Source of the DNA: Prorocentrum cordatum | Lineage: Eukaryota > Sar > Dinophyceae > Prorocentrales > Prorocentraceae | Assembly (NCBI GenBank): GCA_963575745.1 | Contig: CAUYUJ010019281.1 | Location: 538,274 to 602,273, forward strand | DNA length: 64,000 nt | Direction: 5' to 3' | In this document: in pieces, positions 8,501 through 17,700 of the stretch | Position numbering within the stretch: the first letter of the stretch is position 1 | How the letters are laid out: every line of letters begins with the position of its first letter | Notes under the pieces: generated by a model | What the model was told of the DNA's origin: nothing | The model's input: the letters and a program-made list of their open reading frames with translations, nothing else | Databases searched by the model: none | Program-made: the position numbers and the translations under genes

Positions 8501-10673
8501 GTGGCACTCCCTAGATATGCTTGGCACGGGACGTCTCTATCCTGGTTTCTGGAAAGCCCCTGCCTTTGTGGAGACCCTGGCTGATGTCGCGAGTGGAGTG
8601 GCTCATGGACTCCGCGAACGTCGGATGGTGGCTTGTGCGCTTCCCGCGGCACGTGATGCTCTGATCCCGCAAATGGGCAAACGGCCGCGACCGCAGCGTG
8701 CTGCTCATCGTGCTCTTCGCGAAGCTGATGAAGTGGAGGCTCCTCTTGTGTCGCTGCTGAGGAAGCGTCTCGGCAAGCTCCTACCGCGGCATGCGGGTGC
8801 ACTTGATGCCATCCAGTGGGACACAGTCCAGGCGGTCCTCACCTCCTGTCCGTTCTCGTGGGCATGGGCTGCGATGAGGACATGGACGGATGCGTGGCTC
8901 ACATCGAGTCGGATACTGCATCCGTTTGGACGACGCTGCTGCGCTTTTGGGTGTGTGGGTGCGTCGGATGCTCTTCGGCACTATGCTTATTGCCGCCCAC
9001 TTCACGTGGCTGTTCGTCGTGCTCTAGCTCGCCCTTTCCCTCTACCAGTTCTGGAACGCTGGGGGCTGTGCCCGCCGACAGTCGAAGCAATGGCATACTT
9101 GGCGGTCGTGTATGCTGCTTACAATGAGGCGCGGCTCATCCCTGCTTGGCCTATCACGCCTGCCCAATTGCATTCTTGTGCCTTGGCAGGTGTTCGGTCT
9201 ATGACTATGGCAGTGCCACAACGTCTCCCCAATGGTGTGCGTGCGGGTCGGGTACCGCTGGACTTTCAACGTCGTCGGCGGCCTGGCTCTACTTCTTCTT
9301 CGTCGTCGTCTTCCTCATCTTCATCTTCTTTAGTGGAGGCTGTGGGTGGCGGGCTTGGTCTCTCTGCTCGTCAGCGCCCTGGTCGCCCTGACAGCCCGCG
9401 GCTGACGCCGGTGGTCTCTTCTGCATCGCCGTCCCCTCGATCGAGAGCGGCGTCGGATGCGTCGGAGGACTTCGTCATGCTTGACCTGCGACCTGACGTC
9501 TCGGTGGTTGGAACATCCTGCCCTGGAGCGGACGCCGTTTTGCCCTCCCCTGCGACACCTGCGACGCTTCTCGCGACACCCGAGCGTGTGGGTCGTCTCG
9601 CGGACTTGGATGAGCTCTGTGATGATCAAGGGCCTGGAGCTGGTCCTGAGACTTCTCGAGCTGGTAGAGATATGGGCGTGGCTGCCCTTTCGGATGATGT
9701 TCTCGGTGGCGGTCACTTGGTGGCCCAAGACACTGGGTGCTCCTCGAGCCCAGTGTTGGGTGGCGTTAGAACGCTCTGCCCTTCTCGCGGCCGCGGGTCT
9801 GGCATCCTCTCGCAGATGGAACTGGCTCGGTCGTGTGGTGTCAGATCGCAAAATCCTGACGGGGAGGGCTCCTCGACCTCTCCGCCTCAGGTTCATGGAG
9901 TAGATTGCGAGAGCGAGTCTCTAGCTGGCGTCAGTTCGCAAAATCCTGGGGGTGGGTGCGCCTCGAGCCCACTTGCCCAGGTTCACCGAGTATATTGCGA
10001 GCCTGAAGTCTCTACTGGAGTAAGTTGTGAGCCTGGAATCTCGAGCGGACTATCGTCTGACTCTGCTTGGGTGAGCTCGTGTGGGAGAATTGCGCCTTGT
10101 GGGACAGTTGCGTGGACGTCGCTTGAGCCCTCTCCGCCGATGTCGCGCCCGCAGTCGATGACGCTGACAGCTCCAAGGATGCAGGCTGAGTCCTGCCTGC
10201 GGCGTCTCTCCCCCGCATCCCTGCCCTCCCACACGGCTGCCGCTCACTCCCGCATCGTGTGCGTCCCAGCCGATGGGCGCCCTCGCACCTTCTCCACTCT
10301 GTCCGTCCCTCTGAGCTCTGCCGGTGCTGGTGCGTGCCTCTCGCCCACTTCTCCTCCCTCCATCGCGCGACGTCGCTGCGTCCTGGCGACTGTCCCAGTC
10401 TTGCGCTCTGGCTCGCCTGGCCACTCCATCCATGTGCTATCAGCGCCTGTCACCGCTGTCGCTCATCACCGCTCGTCCCCGTCTGACTCGTCCCTTGTGC
10501 GCTCCCTGCTGCTGCCCTCTGCCGCCCCCCCCGCTTCTTCCCCTCTCGTGCCGTGGTCTTTGTCGCTGCTTGATATAAATGCGGCTCGCTGCCCCTGGGC
10601 CACTTCATCATGGGCGCCATCGGCGCCGCCGAGGCCAGGCGCGGCCGAGCTCGCCCTCTCTCGCGAGAGGTAG
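5562..10673 (+). CDS. Element 1 ORF2: AP endonuclease - reverse transcriptase - zinc finger polyprotein
   Basis: About 1,703 residues are open without a stop. The endonuclease/exonuclease/phosphatase domain shows FASWNCRSLL (about 5628), ALQEVR (about 5730), CDFNF (about 6084) and SDHAA (about 6369). The RT shows APGIDGVPYAAW (about 7158), RGFIPGRNFG, motif A SLDFGQAF with Asp at 7578, motif B SGIVQGDALSG, and motif C ACADDIGG with Asp pair 7866-7871, then YIGLWLGP. A CCHC-type finger (CAFGCVGASDALRHYAYC) lies at about 8936-8992. A Ser/Pro-rich tail of about 460 residues follows, with 30-residue near repeats around 9835-10030. No good ATG precedes the endonuclease; the start given is where a +1 shift from ORF1 would enter this frame. 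An ATG at 5445 overlapping ORF1 is the alternative. The product should nick target DNA and copy its own RNA onto the nick. Confidence 0.8.
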   Translation, partial: FNVWHLFRHCAPRDGVPPRSLRFASWNCRSLLQAGGQKSSLKKHYLSRLRLQETVVALQEVRQDEVQLQSYLRAIDPSVHVESSFGDSLIRGGVAVLIPPLLSSANGETRVESQPVVAGRVIRVAVLAPEAELIIYNVHNHELDADTVRDVVRRIRYDLSYAEEFPDQALVIILCDFNFAAEEAPILDSPVAAVKQSERRHHGRAAIWKQALGGMPELEHSLPTHFDRHAGTEAAIDRIFCSLASWQACQLFVMATTLDAPACVSDKGISDHAAIIVSLTPRSARLPETRCVPKHVCQDPWFQKRLAGLVSDSKWDLLSPPFQLEHFKGLVKIAGRETRDHMFKTLPEHPKTLLLLSRMIARVIWRQDWQLASRILASHSLASAHMRVDGHAVALLHPPSFQQWCAQVQRDAADLERSTLSSSASASIPGASSRSTRMQLRALERKARLWSPIGRRLALTCVRESSDHVVSDPQEKLRVLGQYWGPVFAKKSWDQNTACTYIRQWLPPVGDVHLPPPTPRPLRRVLGSVQDSAPGIDGVPYAAWSAEPMGAKLLWNAFEWLCDGQALFDSASATIQAFPPKEIADAELRDGSCTRSPEKVRVLGLRNTDIKIMSSVMNYAVRPILEVSVPSCRRGFIPGRNFGVNVLELDVHARCQSVAPSGSLDYPVLFSLDFGQAFPSLDQDFLMFVLSCLGPPDVLLTFIARLYEAIEGVASLKGEFVRLFWIRSGIVQGDALSGSLYALGAAAFLRDLATCIDGDTRGLIRACADDIGGVLSAIRHLVHVYRVMSLAETLANLQLKVAKCKVVPLSGRFDVSLQGHVKDAIAHVVPRWASFDVVPELLYIGLWLGPAADSRRCWIDPIAKLRLRALAIAHGVTPASISAILYNQRAVSTLSYISQFCWLPPPLLRLELSVLAQVFRVPLGAFTLNSWTKLEKWGCPRVLRWGHLNTASLVRSALLTFPQHTEIMSRLRAHVEARPMWHSLDMLGTGRLYPGFWKAPAFVETLADVASGVAHGLRERRMVACALPAARDALIPQMGKRPRPQRAAHRALREADEVEAPLVSLLRKRLGKLLPRHAGALDAIQWDTVQAVLTSCPFSWAWAAMRTWTDAWLTSSRILHPFGRRCCAFGCVGASDALRHYAYCRPLHVAVRRALARPFPLPVLERWGLCPPTVEAMAYLAVVYAAYNEARLIPAWPITPAQLHSCALAGVRSMTMAVPQRLPNGVRAGRVPLDFQRRRRPGSTSSSSSSSSSSSSLVEAVGGGLGLSARQRPGRPDSPRLTPVVSSASPSPRSRAASDASEDFVMLDLRPDVSVVGTSCPGADAVLPSPATPATLLATPERVGRLADLDELCDDQGPGAGPETSRAGRDMGVAALSDDVLGGGHLVAQDTGCSSSPVLGGVRTLCPSRGRGSGILSQMELARSCGVRSQNPDGEGSSTSPPQVHGVDCESESLAGVSSQNPGGGCASSPLAQVHRVYCEPEVSTGVSCEPGISSGLSSDSAWVSSCGRIAPCGTVAWTSLEPSPPMSRPQSMTLTAPRMQAESCLRRLSPASLPSHTAAAHSRIVCVPADGRPRTFSTLSVPLSSAGAGACLSPTSPPSIARRRCVLATVPVLRSGSPGHSIHVLSAPVTAVAHHRSSPSDSSLVRSLLLPSAAPPASSPLVPWSLSLLDINAARCPWATSSWAPSAPPRPGAAELALSRER

Positions 10674-10698
10674 GGATGGACGGACTCCCCTCCTACGC

Positions 10699-10732
10699 TG
10701 GTCTCCTCCCCCTCCTCCTCCTCCTCCTCCAA
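10699..10732 (+). repeat. (CTC)n tract at the 3' edge of element 1
   Basis: A short CTC microsatellite follows the element 1 ORF2 stop by about 25 bp and has the same strand orientation as the tract at 4015-4181. Confidence 0.85.
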
Positions 10733-10782
10733 GGTGAGTTTTTCCCGAGGGGGGGCAGCAAGCAACTGAGTCGATCATCTCT

Positions 10783-10786
10783 CTCG

Positions 10787-10871
<85 letters not shown>
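10783..10871 (+). repeat. (CT)n microsatellite
   Basis: A nearly pure CT dinucleotide run with one TTT interruption near its end. Confidence 0.95.
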
Positions 10872-11230
10872 GGGTCCCTGGCGAGAGGTCTGAGGCTCAG
10901 AGCTCAGCCCGCGTCCGATCCCCAGTCAGAGTCGAGTCCGCGACTCGTCGGGCCCTCCTCACCATGAGCGCGACTGACCTCATGGGGGTAGCCCGATCAG
11001 ATGATTCTGCCCCGACGTCCTCTCGAACTCGGCGCCGGTCTCGGCCCCCGGCGTCCGATCCCGAGAAGCGCTCGCAAGTCGGGGCGATCGGACAGCGGAG
11101 CTGCTTGAAACGGGAGTTGGCCCCCGAGAGGCCGAGGGGCAAATCTCGAGCCCAACCCCTCAAGCCGTGAAACGAAGGCAGCCATATGTGCTCGGTGCCG
11201 TAGCTATGTTGGCAGAAGTGGCCCAGAAAG
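10872..11230 (+). other. Region with a short basic ORF (10964-11170), unassigned
   Basis: ATG 10964 opens 68 codons ending at 11170, rich in Arg, Ser and Pro (TSSRTRRRSRPPASD). No domain is recognisable and the frame is also open upstream through the CT run, so coding status is doubtful. Confidence 0.15.
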
Positions 11231-11266
11231 CTCGGGGAGAGTGAAGGTTGTGTGGCTCAATAGTCG

Positions 11267-11731
11267 ATGCTCATTCCGTGTGGAGTTGCCACTGGGCATC
11301 GCTGGAACCATGCCTACATATCGCTGTCCGGAGGTGTCATGCCTGCAGGTGTTCGATGTGTGGGGGGACGCTGTCGGCAACACTGCGTTAACACTGGTCA
11401 CCTGGACGTGCGAAGCAAAGGCGCTCAGCAGCGCTGTATGTTGAAGAAGCAGAAGCACTTCGACGCCTTGACGGCCTCAGCATACCAGGACGCGCCCGGT
11501 CATCAGGACCAGCTGCAGGATCAGCAGGTGCGGAGTGTCCCGGAGTCCTGCGACGGATTGGTAGAGCCAATGTCCACCGCTGGCATGGGCCGCATGTACG
11601 GCAAGGGCTTGGCGATGATGATGAAGATGGGGTTCACCGGTGTTGGCGAAGGCCTCGGCAGAGCTGGGCAGGGCATCGCGCGGCCCATTGACGCCACGGC
11701 TGGTGCCCAGCTCACTGGAAGGAAGCGGTGA
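11267..11731 (+). CDS. G-patch domain ORF
   Basis: The open frame ends at TGA 11729. Near its end (about 11583-11700) GKGLAMMMKMGF and GEGLGRAGQGIARPI fit the G-patch consensus: a Gly start, hydrophobic helix, MG turn, then GxGLGxxxQG and a PI. G-patch proteins stimulate DEAH helicases in splicing and ribosome biogenesis. The preceding Gln-rich stretch (HQDQLQDQQ) looks like linker. The N-terminal half of the frame (before about 11430) reads poorly as protein and may be intron or UTR; the true start is unknown. A Tudor-like ORF lies 0.8 kb downstream on the same strand, separated by an 11-bp minisatellite. The two could be exons of one gene or neighbours. Confidence 0.5.
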   Translation: MLIPCGVATGHRWNHAYISLSGGVMPAGVRCVGGRCRQHCVNTGHLDVRSKGAQQRCMLKKQKHFDALTASAYQDAPGHQDQLQDQQVRSVPESCDGLVEPMSTAGMGRMYGKGLAMMMKMGFTGVGEGLGRAGQGIARPIDATAGAQLTGRKR

Positions 11732-12124
11732 CTCGGATCCTGCGCGAGTATGAAAGAGCTGAACGCAGAGAGTAGGATATCGAAGACGCCTACGGCGAAT
11801 CACCGCCCCCCCCTGCCCTTGGAAACACCCTTGCGGCCAAACGTTGGGCCGAAGTCTGGTCAAGATACTGGACTATGTGTTCCCCCAGCTGTTGTGGACC
11901 CCCCTGGGGGAATACTGGGGAGAGAAGAAAGGAGGGTGAGGAGGCGGAGAGGGAGGAGAAGGATGACGTCGAGGAGGAGGGAAAAGAGGAGGCCTCGCGC
12001 GTCCCTCTTGGGACTTCCTGAGGGCTTCATGGGAGCTCTCTTGGCCCGTTGCGGAGCGTTGGAAACCCGAAGAAACGATAATACTAAAACCATTCAATCA
12101 CTTACTTACCGTCAGTAACTGACT

Positions 12125-12310
12125 TATGGCTCTTGGAACCCTCTTTGGGGCTCTCTTGGAGCCCTCTTGGAGCCTCGTTGGCGCGTCGTGGAAGCTTGTT
12201 GGGCCGTTTTGGAGCCTTCTTGAGGCGTCTTCGGAGCGTCTTGGGCCGTCTTGAGGCTATCGTGGGCCGTCTTGGGACCCTCTTGGACGTTTTGGGGCTG
12301 TTCTTAGATT
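12125..12310 (+). repeat. 11-bp minisatellite, CTCTTGGAGCC type
   Basis: Degenerate units such as CTCTTGGAGCC, TCGTTGGCGCG and TTGTTGGGCCG keep an 11-bp spacing with occasional 10 or 12. Related arrays occur at 31.8, 42.7, 55.3 and (reverse strand) 63.4 kb. Confidence 0.75.
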
Positions 12311-12514
12311 TTGGGCCGTCCAGATGGGGGGCGTCCTATAGGCCCATGCGCAACATCCTTGGAACGCGGGAGTAACGCCCAGGATCGCGGCAACTATTGT
12401 GGCCGGGCCCTTGAGAATGCCCGTGCAATTCCATGCGCTCTGGGGCGCTTCACTACGTGCCCCGCGGGCCGGCGGCACGGTGGCGGATTTAGCAGTACGC
12501 GCACTCCTGGTGCC

Positions 12515-12997
12515 ATGCCAGACCAGTATAGTGCTCTCGAAAGCCAGCTGGCGTCGGATGCGGCCGAGCGTGCCAAGTATGCACGTCTGTCGCACGAGCG
12601 ACAAGCGGGGAGTAAACCCTTGAACGCAGCATCGGGGGCTCACAGTGCCGTGGACGATCATGATGGTAACGAACAGCATAACGTCGGTGCGCGATCTTTT
12701 GCCGACGACAGCGAGGTCCAAGAATTTTATGTTGGAGACGCAGAAGAGGAGGACGGGGAGATAGGAGAGCATCCAGTGCCAGATGCGCGCAATGAGCCAG
12801 TGCCGTCTCTTGTGTTAGGGGAGGCTGTGGAGGCTTACTGGCCATGGCCAGGCGAATGGCTACCAGCTGTGGTGCATGAAATCTTTGACGATGGCTGCAT
12901 GGTGGTCCACTGGGAGCCTGGCCACGAGCAGAGACGCCTTCCTGCATTCTATGCCCGCCGGCTATGTGACGAACCATGTTCGTCTGCTTTGCTCTGA
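12515..12997 (+). CDS. Tudor-like domain protein, 160 aa
   Basis: ATG 12515 to the TGA at 12995. Residues 1-30 form a charged helix (ALESQLASDAAERAKYARL), followed by an acidic linker (DAEEEDGEIGEH). Residues about 100-150 read VLGEAVEAYWPWPGEWLPAV then HEIFDDGCMVVHWEPG and LPAFYARRL. This matches a Tudor/SMN-type barrel: G..V.A.W..DG.WY.A.V, then a central VHW strand and an L...Y..RL ending. Tudor domains bind methylated arginine or lysine and occur in splicing factors such as SPF30 and in ZGPAT, which also has a G-patch. With the G-patch ORF just upstream, an RNA-processing role is a reasonable inference. The frame stays open upstream to 12311, so an earlier start or exon is possible. Confidence 0.5.
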   Translation: MPDQYSALESQLASDAAERAKYARLSHERQAGSKPLNAASGAHSAVDDHDGNEQHNVGARSFADDSEVQEFYVGDAEEEDGEIGEHPVPDARNEPVPSLVLGEAVEAYWPWPGEWLPAVVHEIFDDGCMVVHWEPGHEQRRLPAFYARRLCDEPCSSALL

Positions 12998-13580
12998 GAC
13001 TGACTAGCACTTATGTTTCGTTATATCGGGGCTAAGATCGATATTGCTGGTTTCGGGTGAAATGACATGTATGTTTGCATGTTGCCGTGTGTTGGTTGGC
13101 GTGGCACCTGTCTCGGGATTGACGGGGAAAGGTGCCGGGATGCTCTCTTCTCCGACGGTCGTTGAGAGGTGCATCGCAGGGATGAGGATGATGCTTCAAG
13201 TTGCGGCGGCGCGCCTGGGGGGTAGTGAAAGGGGCAGGCCTTTACAAAAGGCTCGGAAGTCCTCTGGTCCTGTGAGAAGTTGTGTAAGCTTTCCCAGAAG
13301 ACATAATAAACCTCTCAGAAGGCAGGAGGGCATCTGAGCAGTCAAGCCGCACTTTGACAAGGTCTGCTCCGTCTCACTTCCCCCCGCCGCCGACCAACGT
13401 TCGTCGAGAGGAGGAGAGCAGGGACGATGGTGGTGTTCCAAGTTGTTCGATAAAACGCCCACCGTCGATGCCCCCCCGCCGCGGACGGCCCGTTCGAGCC
13501 TCTGACGCGAGCCGAAGCCGCCGTCCACGCGGTTCACGCAATTTCAACTGCGCCCCCGCAGACGAGACTTGAGGGCTCGA
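12998..13580. other. No gene recognised
   Basis: Short overlapping ORFs of low complexity only. Nothing resembling a domain, tRNA or mobile element was seen. Confidence 0.3.
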
Positions 13581-13584
13581 GCGA

Positions 13585-13623
13585 TGGAGGAGGAGGAGGA
13601 GGAGGAGGAGGAGGAGGAGGAGG
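13585..13623 (+). repeat. (GGA)n tract abutting retroelement 2
   Basis: An uninterrupted GAG/GGA tract ends at the first base of the relic spliced leader. Confidence 0.9.
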
Positions 13624-13645
13624 TCCGTTGCCATTTTGGCTCAAG
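13624..13645 (+). other. Relic dinoflagellate spliced leader (DinoSL), 1 mismatch
   Basis: All 22 positions align with the conserved leader except T instead of A at 13629; the core GCCATTTTGGCTCAAG is intact. It directly precedes element 2, and the first ATG after it (13780) starts ORF1. Confidence 0.9.
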
Positions 13646-13779
13646 ACCTTTGGTCGCGAGTGGGCAGCCCACACCAGTGAGCACACCTTCGTGCAAGCGA
13701 AGGCGGACACCGCTCTTCCCTCTTCGCTCTCCCTGCCTCCCCAGCGGAAGCCGCTTTCATCTCACTGTGCACTTCGCCG

Positions 13780-14700
13780 ATGGGGTCTCACGGCGATGGC
13801 CAGCCGCCCAGCGCTCGCCAACGGCGAGAGGGCTCTCGCTCGCCGCTTCGGTCGCTCTATATTGCTGATGCTGACGATCTACGTAAGCATGTGGACGACA
13901 CCAAGACCCACATCATGGAGTCAGTGGCCGCAGTGCAGCGCTCCATGTCCCAGCTCACAGAGTCGGTCGATCGCCACTACTCGTCAGTCGACCGGACCAT
14001 CCAGCAGCGCTTCACTGAAGTCGAGAGGCGCCTGGATAACACCGACCAGGCCGTTGCCGCGCTCGACGCGCTCAATGCCAAGGTCAATGTCGTTTCCACC
14101 GGAACTCCTGCTGCAGCTGCCGAAGGTATTATCAACAGGGAGCTTGACAGAGAGATCGACCCCACCATCATCATCGTGCGCTGCCCCCACATGGTGCCGC
14201 GTGATCGAGTACTTCAAGCCATCAGTCCTTGACTCGCCGACTCCAATTGGGAAGAGGACTCCTGGCAGCTTCGCGGCGACCCCGCCTCGAAGCGCTTCAC
14301 CATCAAGTGCAAGGGCGCCACTGGCTGGGCTGCTCGTCGAGTGTGCCAAGCCTTGGCCGCTCTCAGGTTGGCCAACGGGGACTACAGGCGTTTCAACATC
14401 CAGGCCAGCGGGAATAACCTCCCGACCGAGGTGTTCATGTCTTTCGATAAGAATCCCCGCCAGATCAAACTCGAGATTGCGACAAAGACTGTGCGCAAAA
14501 CGTTGCTGGAGCTGTGCCCGTCCATGCGCTTCCTTGTGGATCGCCACACCGGCGTTGTCTCATCGCAGTGGAAGCCGTTGGTCAAGATCACGCCCAAGAC
14601 GGGCAACTCCATGCCGACCCTGGAGTACGAGAGTGCCAACATCCGTGCGCTCAACATCGACAGGAGTAGAATCGAAGCGATGCATTTGCCGGCGCTGCGG
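13780..14700 (+). pseudogene. Element 2 ORF1 region
   Basis: ATG 13780 is the first ATG after the relic leader. Residues about 30-110 form a coiled coil (RKHVDDTKTHIMESV, TIQQRFTEVERRLDN). An in-frame TGA at 14230-14232 interrupts the globular part; beyond it the same frame continues with KRFTIKCKGATGW and PRQIKLEIATKTVRK, homologous to element 1 ORF1. Unlike element 1, this frame runs without a stop into the endonuclease, which suggests that ORF1 and ORF2 were originally one polyprotein in this copy. Confidence 0.7.
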
Positions 14701-14764
14701 ACGGCGCCTCGCGGAGCCTTTCGCCACCTATTCCGCGTCCTTGGAGGGGCGCCGCTCGAGATCA

Positions 14765-17700
14765 GGTGTCTGTCGCTATGCACCTGGAATGCCCGTGCTC
14801 TCTTCGATCACGATCCCCACGCCCGCTCGTCCAAGCTCTCCTACCTCGCGCCTCTCCCCAGACCCAATTCCATCATAGCGCTGCAAGAGACCCATGGTAA
14901 CATACACGACCTCTCCGACTTCCTCTTCTTCTCGCGTCGCTTTTACAGTGGGCAGGCTTCCTTTACTGACTCGCGTGGGCGAGGCTGCGTTGCGACGATC
15001 TCCCCCGCCCTGACCGTAGAGAATGGATTCCATGAGTTGGCCCAGTGCGAGTCCGAGATGTTGGTCTCAGAGGGAGTCTTGCACTGCCGATTGGATCTTG
15101 GACCGATCTCTACCGCCCCCGATCCCCCCCATGTCTTCATCTCTCACTTCAACGTTCACAATCATGGTTTGGACAATGATACGACCAGAAGAGTTATCGA
15201 CCGGATCAAACAAGGGCTCGCCCTCGCTCGTCGCGCCCCTGATCGGCATGTCCTTGTGCTCGCTGGTGATTTTAACCTCTGTGCGGAGCCGCCGCAGCAG
15301 AGCGCGCCTCGAGCCTCGCGCTGCCCTCCGCGAGTGGCGGCGACAGAGAGCATCTGCCTGGCAGGAGATTTTTGCAGCGCTGGTGGAGATAGATTGTTCT
15401 GCACCTACTCACTACAATGGAGCCCAACAGCATGCCTTAAATATAGACAGAATATTTACCAGCCTTCCTGGTCATTATCTAACTTGTCTTCGCGTTGACG
15501 TAAATGTATGCGAATATCCAGAAACACTTGAACGGCAAGGAATATCGGATCACGCCGCTCTGCTCGTCCACCTCCGTCACCGCGAGCCCCCCCGATGCGG
15601 GTGCCCGCCCCGTCGCCAAGAAGTTTTTTTCACGCTGTTTAAGCAGCTTGTCCAGCAGACTTGGGAGGAGAGCGACGTCTCGGCCCTCAGCCCGCCCCAG
15701 AAGTTGCTTTTCTACGAGGAGGTTTGGAAAGAAGGTGCCCGACAGGCTCGTAATGCCCTCCTACGAGATGCCCCATCCAGACCCAGCATCTCAACTTCTG
15801 CCATTGAGATCTATTAGCAGGTGTGTTTGGAGAAATGATATGACCCTTGCCCGAAAGCTGATGATGTACCCCCTGGCCCAAGAGCTCCTCAATGTGGACC
15901 CAGTGACCTCCAGAGCCCCCCTCTCGGATCCTCAGAAATTCTGCGATGTGCTGGGCGACCTGCAGCTTCAGGGCGCCATGCGCGAGCAGCGCAGGCTCAC
16001 GGACCAGCTATCTGCCACGAAGGCGGAGTCCAGGCGTGCCAAGCTCCGCCAGCGCCTCAGACGTCTGGCCAGGCGCAGCCAGCTTTGGGCCCCTTTTGAC
16101 CGTCGCCTGCAGTTGATTGGGGTTCGCTCAGGCAACCGCATCTTGGCCGACCAGCTCTAGATGCAAAGTACGATCACCTCGCACTGGGGACAGGTATTCC
16201 AGAAGAGACCAGTGGACGACAATGCGGGACAACTTTACTTGGATCGTTGGTGTACCCAGGCTGACCTTCGTGACCTCCCTCCCCCTCGTTATCATGACAT
16301 GGAGAAATATAGCAGGCACCTCGCGGACTCGGCCCCTGGTCCTGGTTCTATTTATTATAGTGCATGCAAGTATGGTCCATATGCGTGCGACGTGCTCTTC
16401 GAGGCCGTCTCGTGGATCCTCAACGGGCGACCCATGTTTAGGGGCTTCATCTCGGTTCCGATGGTGTTTATCACCAAAGGTGAGGAGGAGGAGGACGTTC
16501 AGAATCAATGTGTTGGGTCGGCAAGTGCTCTTCGCCCCATAGGCCCCAAAAGCACTGACAACGAGATCATTGTTGCGGCACCACTCCTCCAGCTAAACAA
16601 GATCATGCCTTCGTTCTCGGCCAAAATACAGCGTGGATTCATTCGCTCTAGAAACTTCGGAAACAACATTGTCGAACTCGACGCCATCTGTCGTATTCGT
16701 TATACGTCGCCGTCGGCTCTGATTGACCTTCCCGCCCTGATCAGCTTTGACTTCTGCCAGGCCTTCTCCAGCCTCAGCCACCAGTGGCTCCACCGAGTGC
16801 TGGGTTCCATGCAAGTCCCAGACCCACTTCGAGATTTGGTCCTCACGATCTACACGAACGTGATGTGCTATGGAGCGTCCATGACATCCACCCTTTTCAT
16901 GTTCTCCAAGGACTGCGGGATAATCCAAGGGTGCCCTGCGTCGGGCACGTTCTTCGCCATTGCCACAGATTGCTTCTTCACAGATATGGGGGCCGCGCTT
17001 GCTCGTCATGCTGCTGGCATCGCCCGTGCTTGCGCTGATGATGTGGGTGCATCGCTTCGCCGACTGGATCACCTTCGACTCTTGCACCGCGCGTTCTCGA
17101 CCATCGAGTGGACCTCGGCCCTGGCGCTGAAGACGACGAAGTGCAAGATCGCGCCGCTCGCCGCAGCCTACGCGCCGACCCTCGCGCGTAGATGTGTGAG
17201 ATGGCTCGCCAGGCATCTGCCCTCACGGGCATGCTTTGAGATTGTTCCAGTGCTGAAATACCTCGGCCTCTGGTTAGGACCGGCCGCGCTCCTCCACTCC
17301 TGGGGGGCCCCCGTCGCCAAATGGCTGGACCGCGGCTCGAGACTGGCTTCCCAGGGTGCGCCGTTTTCTGTCACGGCCCAAAACTATGAAAAAGCAGAGT
17401 GGCCTCGGTGTTAAGCTATGTCTCACAATTTTTGCTTGTGCCCGCGGAAGTTGCCAGACAAGAGCCAGCAATGTTTGCTCGTATTTTTCGGACCCCGAAC
17501 TGCGTGATCCCCCGCGCGGGGTGGTTCGAGCTCGCCCAGTGGGGCGGCCCTCGTGTTTCGAGTATCCAGGCAACTTCCATCGCCGCGCTGGTCCGTGCGA
17601 GTCGCCCCCACCTTACCTCTTGGCGAGAGATGCTCCCTGATCTCGCCGCGGCTGCCGAAGAGCAACTCCCCATCGTTCAGCGAGTCATCCACCACTCGCT

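Larger units (their letters stand above)
4179..10697 (+). mobile_element. Non-LTR retrotransposon, element 1 (near intact, SL-headed)
   Basis: The element starts at the relic leader, carries ORF1 and ORF2, and ends about 25 bp after the ORF2 stop. There is no poly(A) tail; the right flank is a (CTC)n tract beginning at about 10699, matching the (TCC)n tract on the left in strand orientation. A 10-codon upstream ORF (4206-4238) precedes ORF1. RT, endonuclease and zinc-finger order matches LINE-type elements, and the closest relative in view is element 2 (13624-18450). The endonuclease and RT motifs are complete, so the copy may be recent. Confidence 0.85.
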
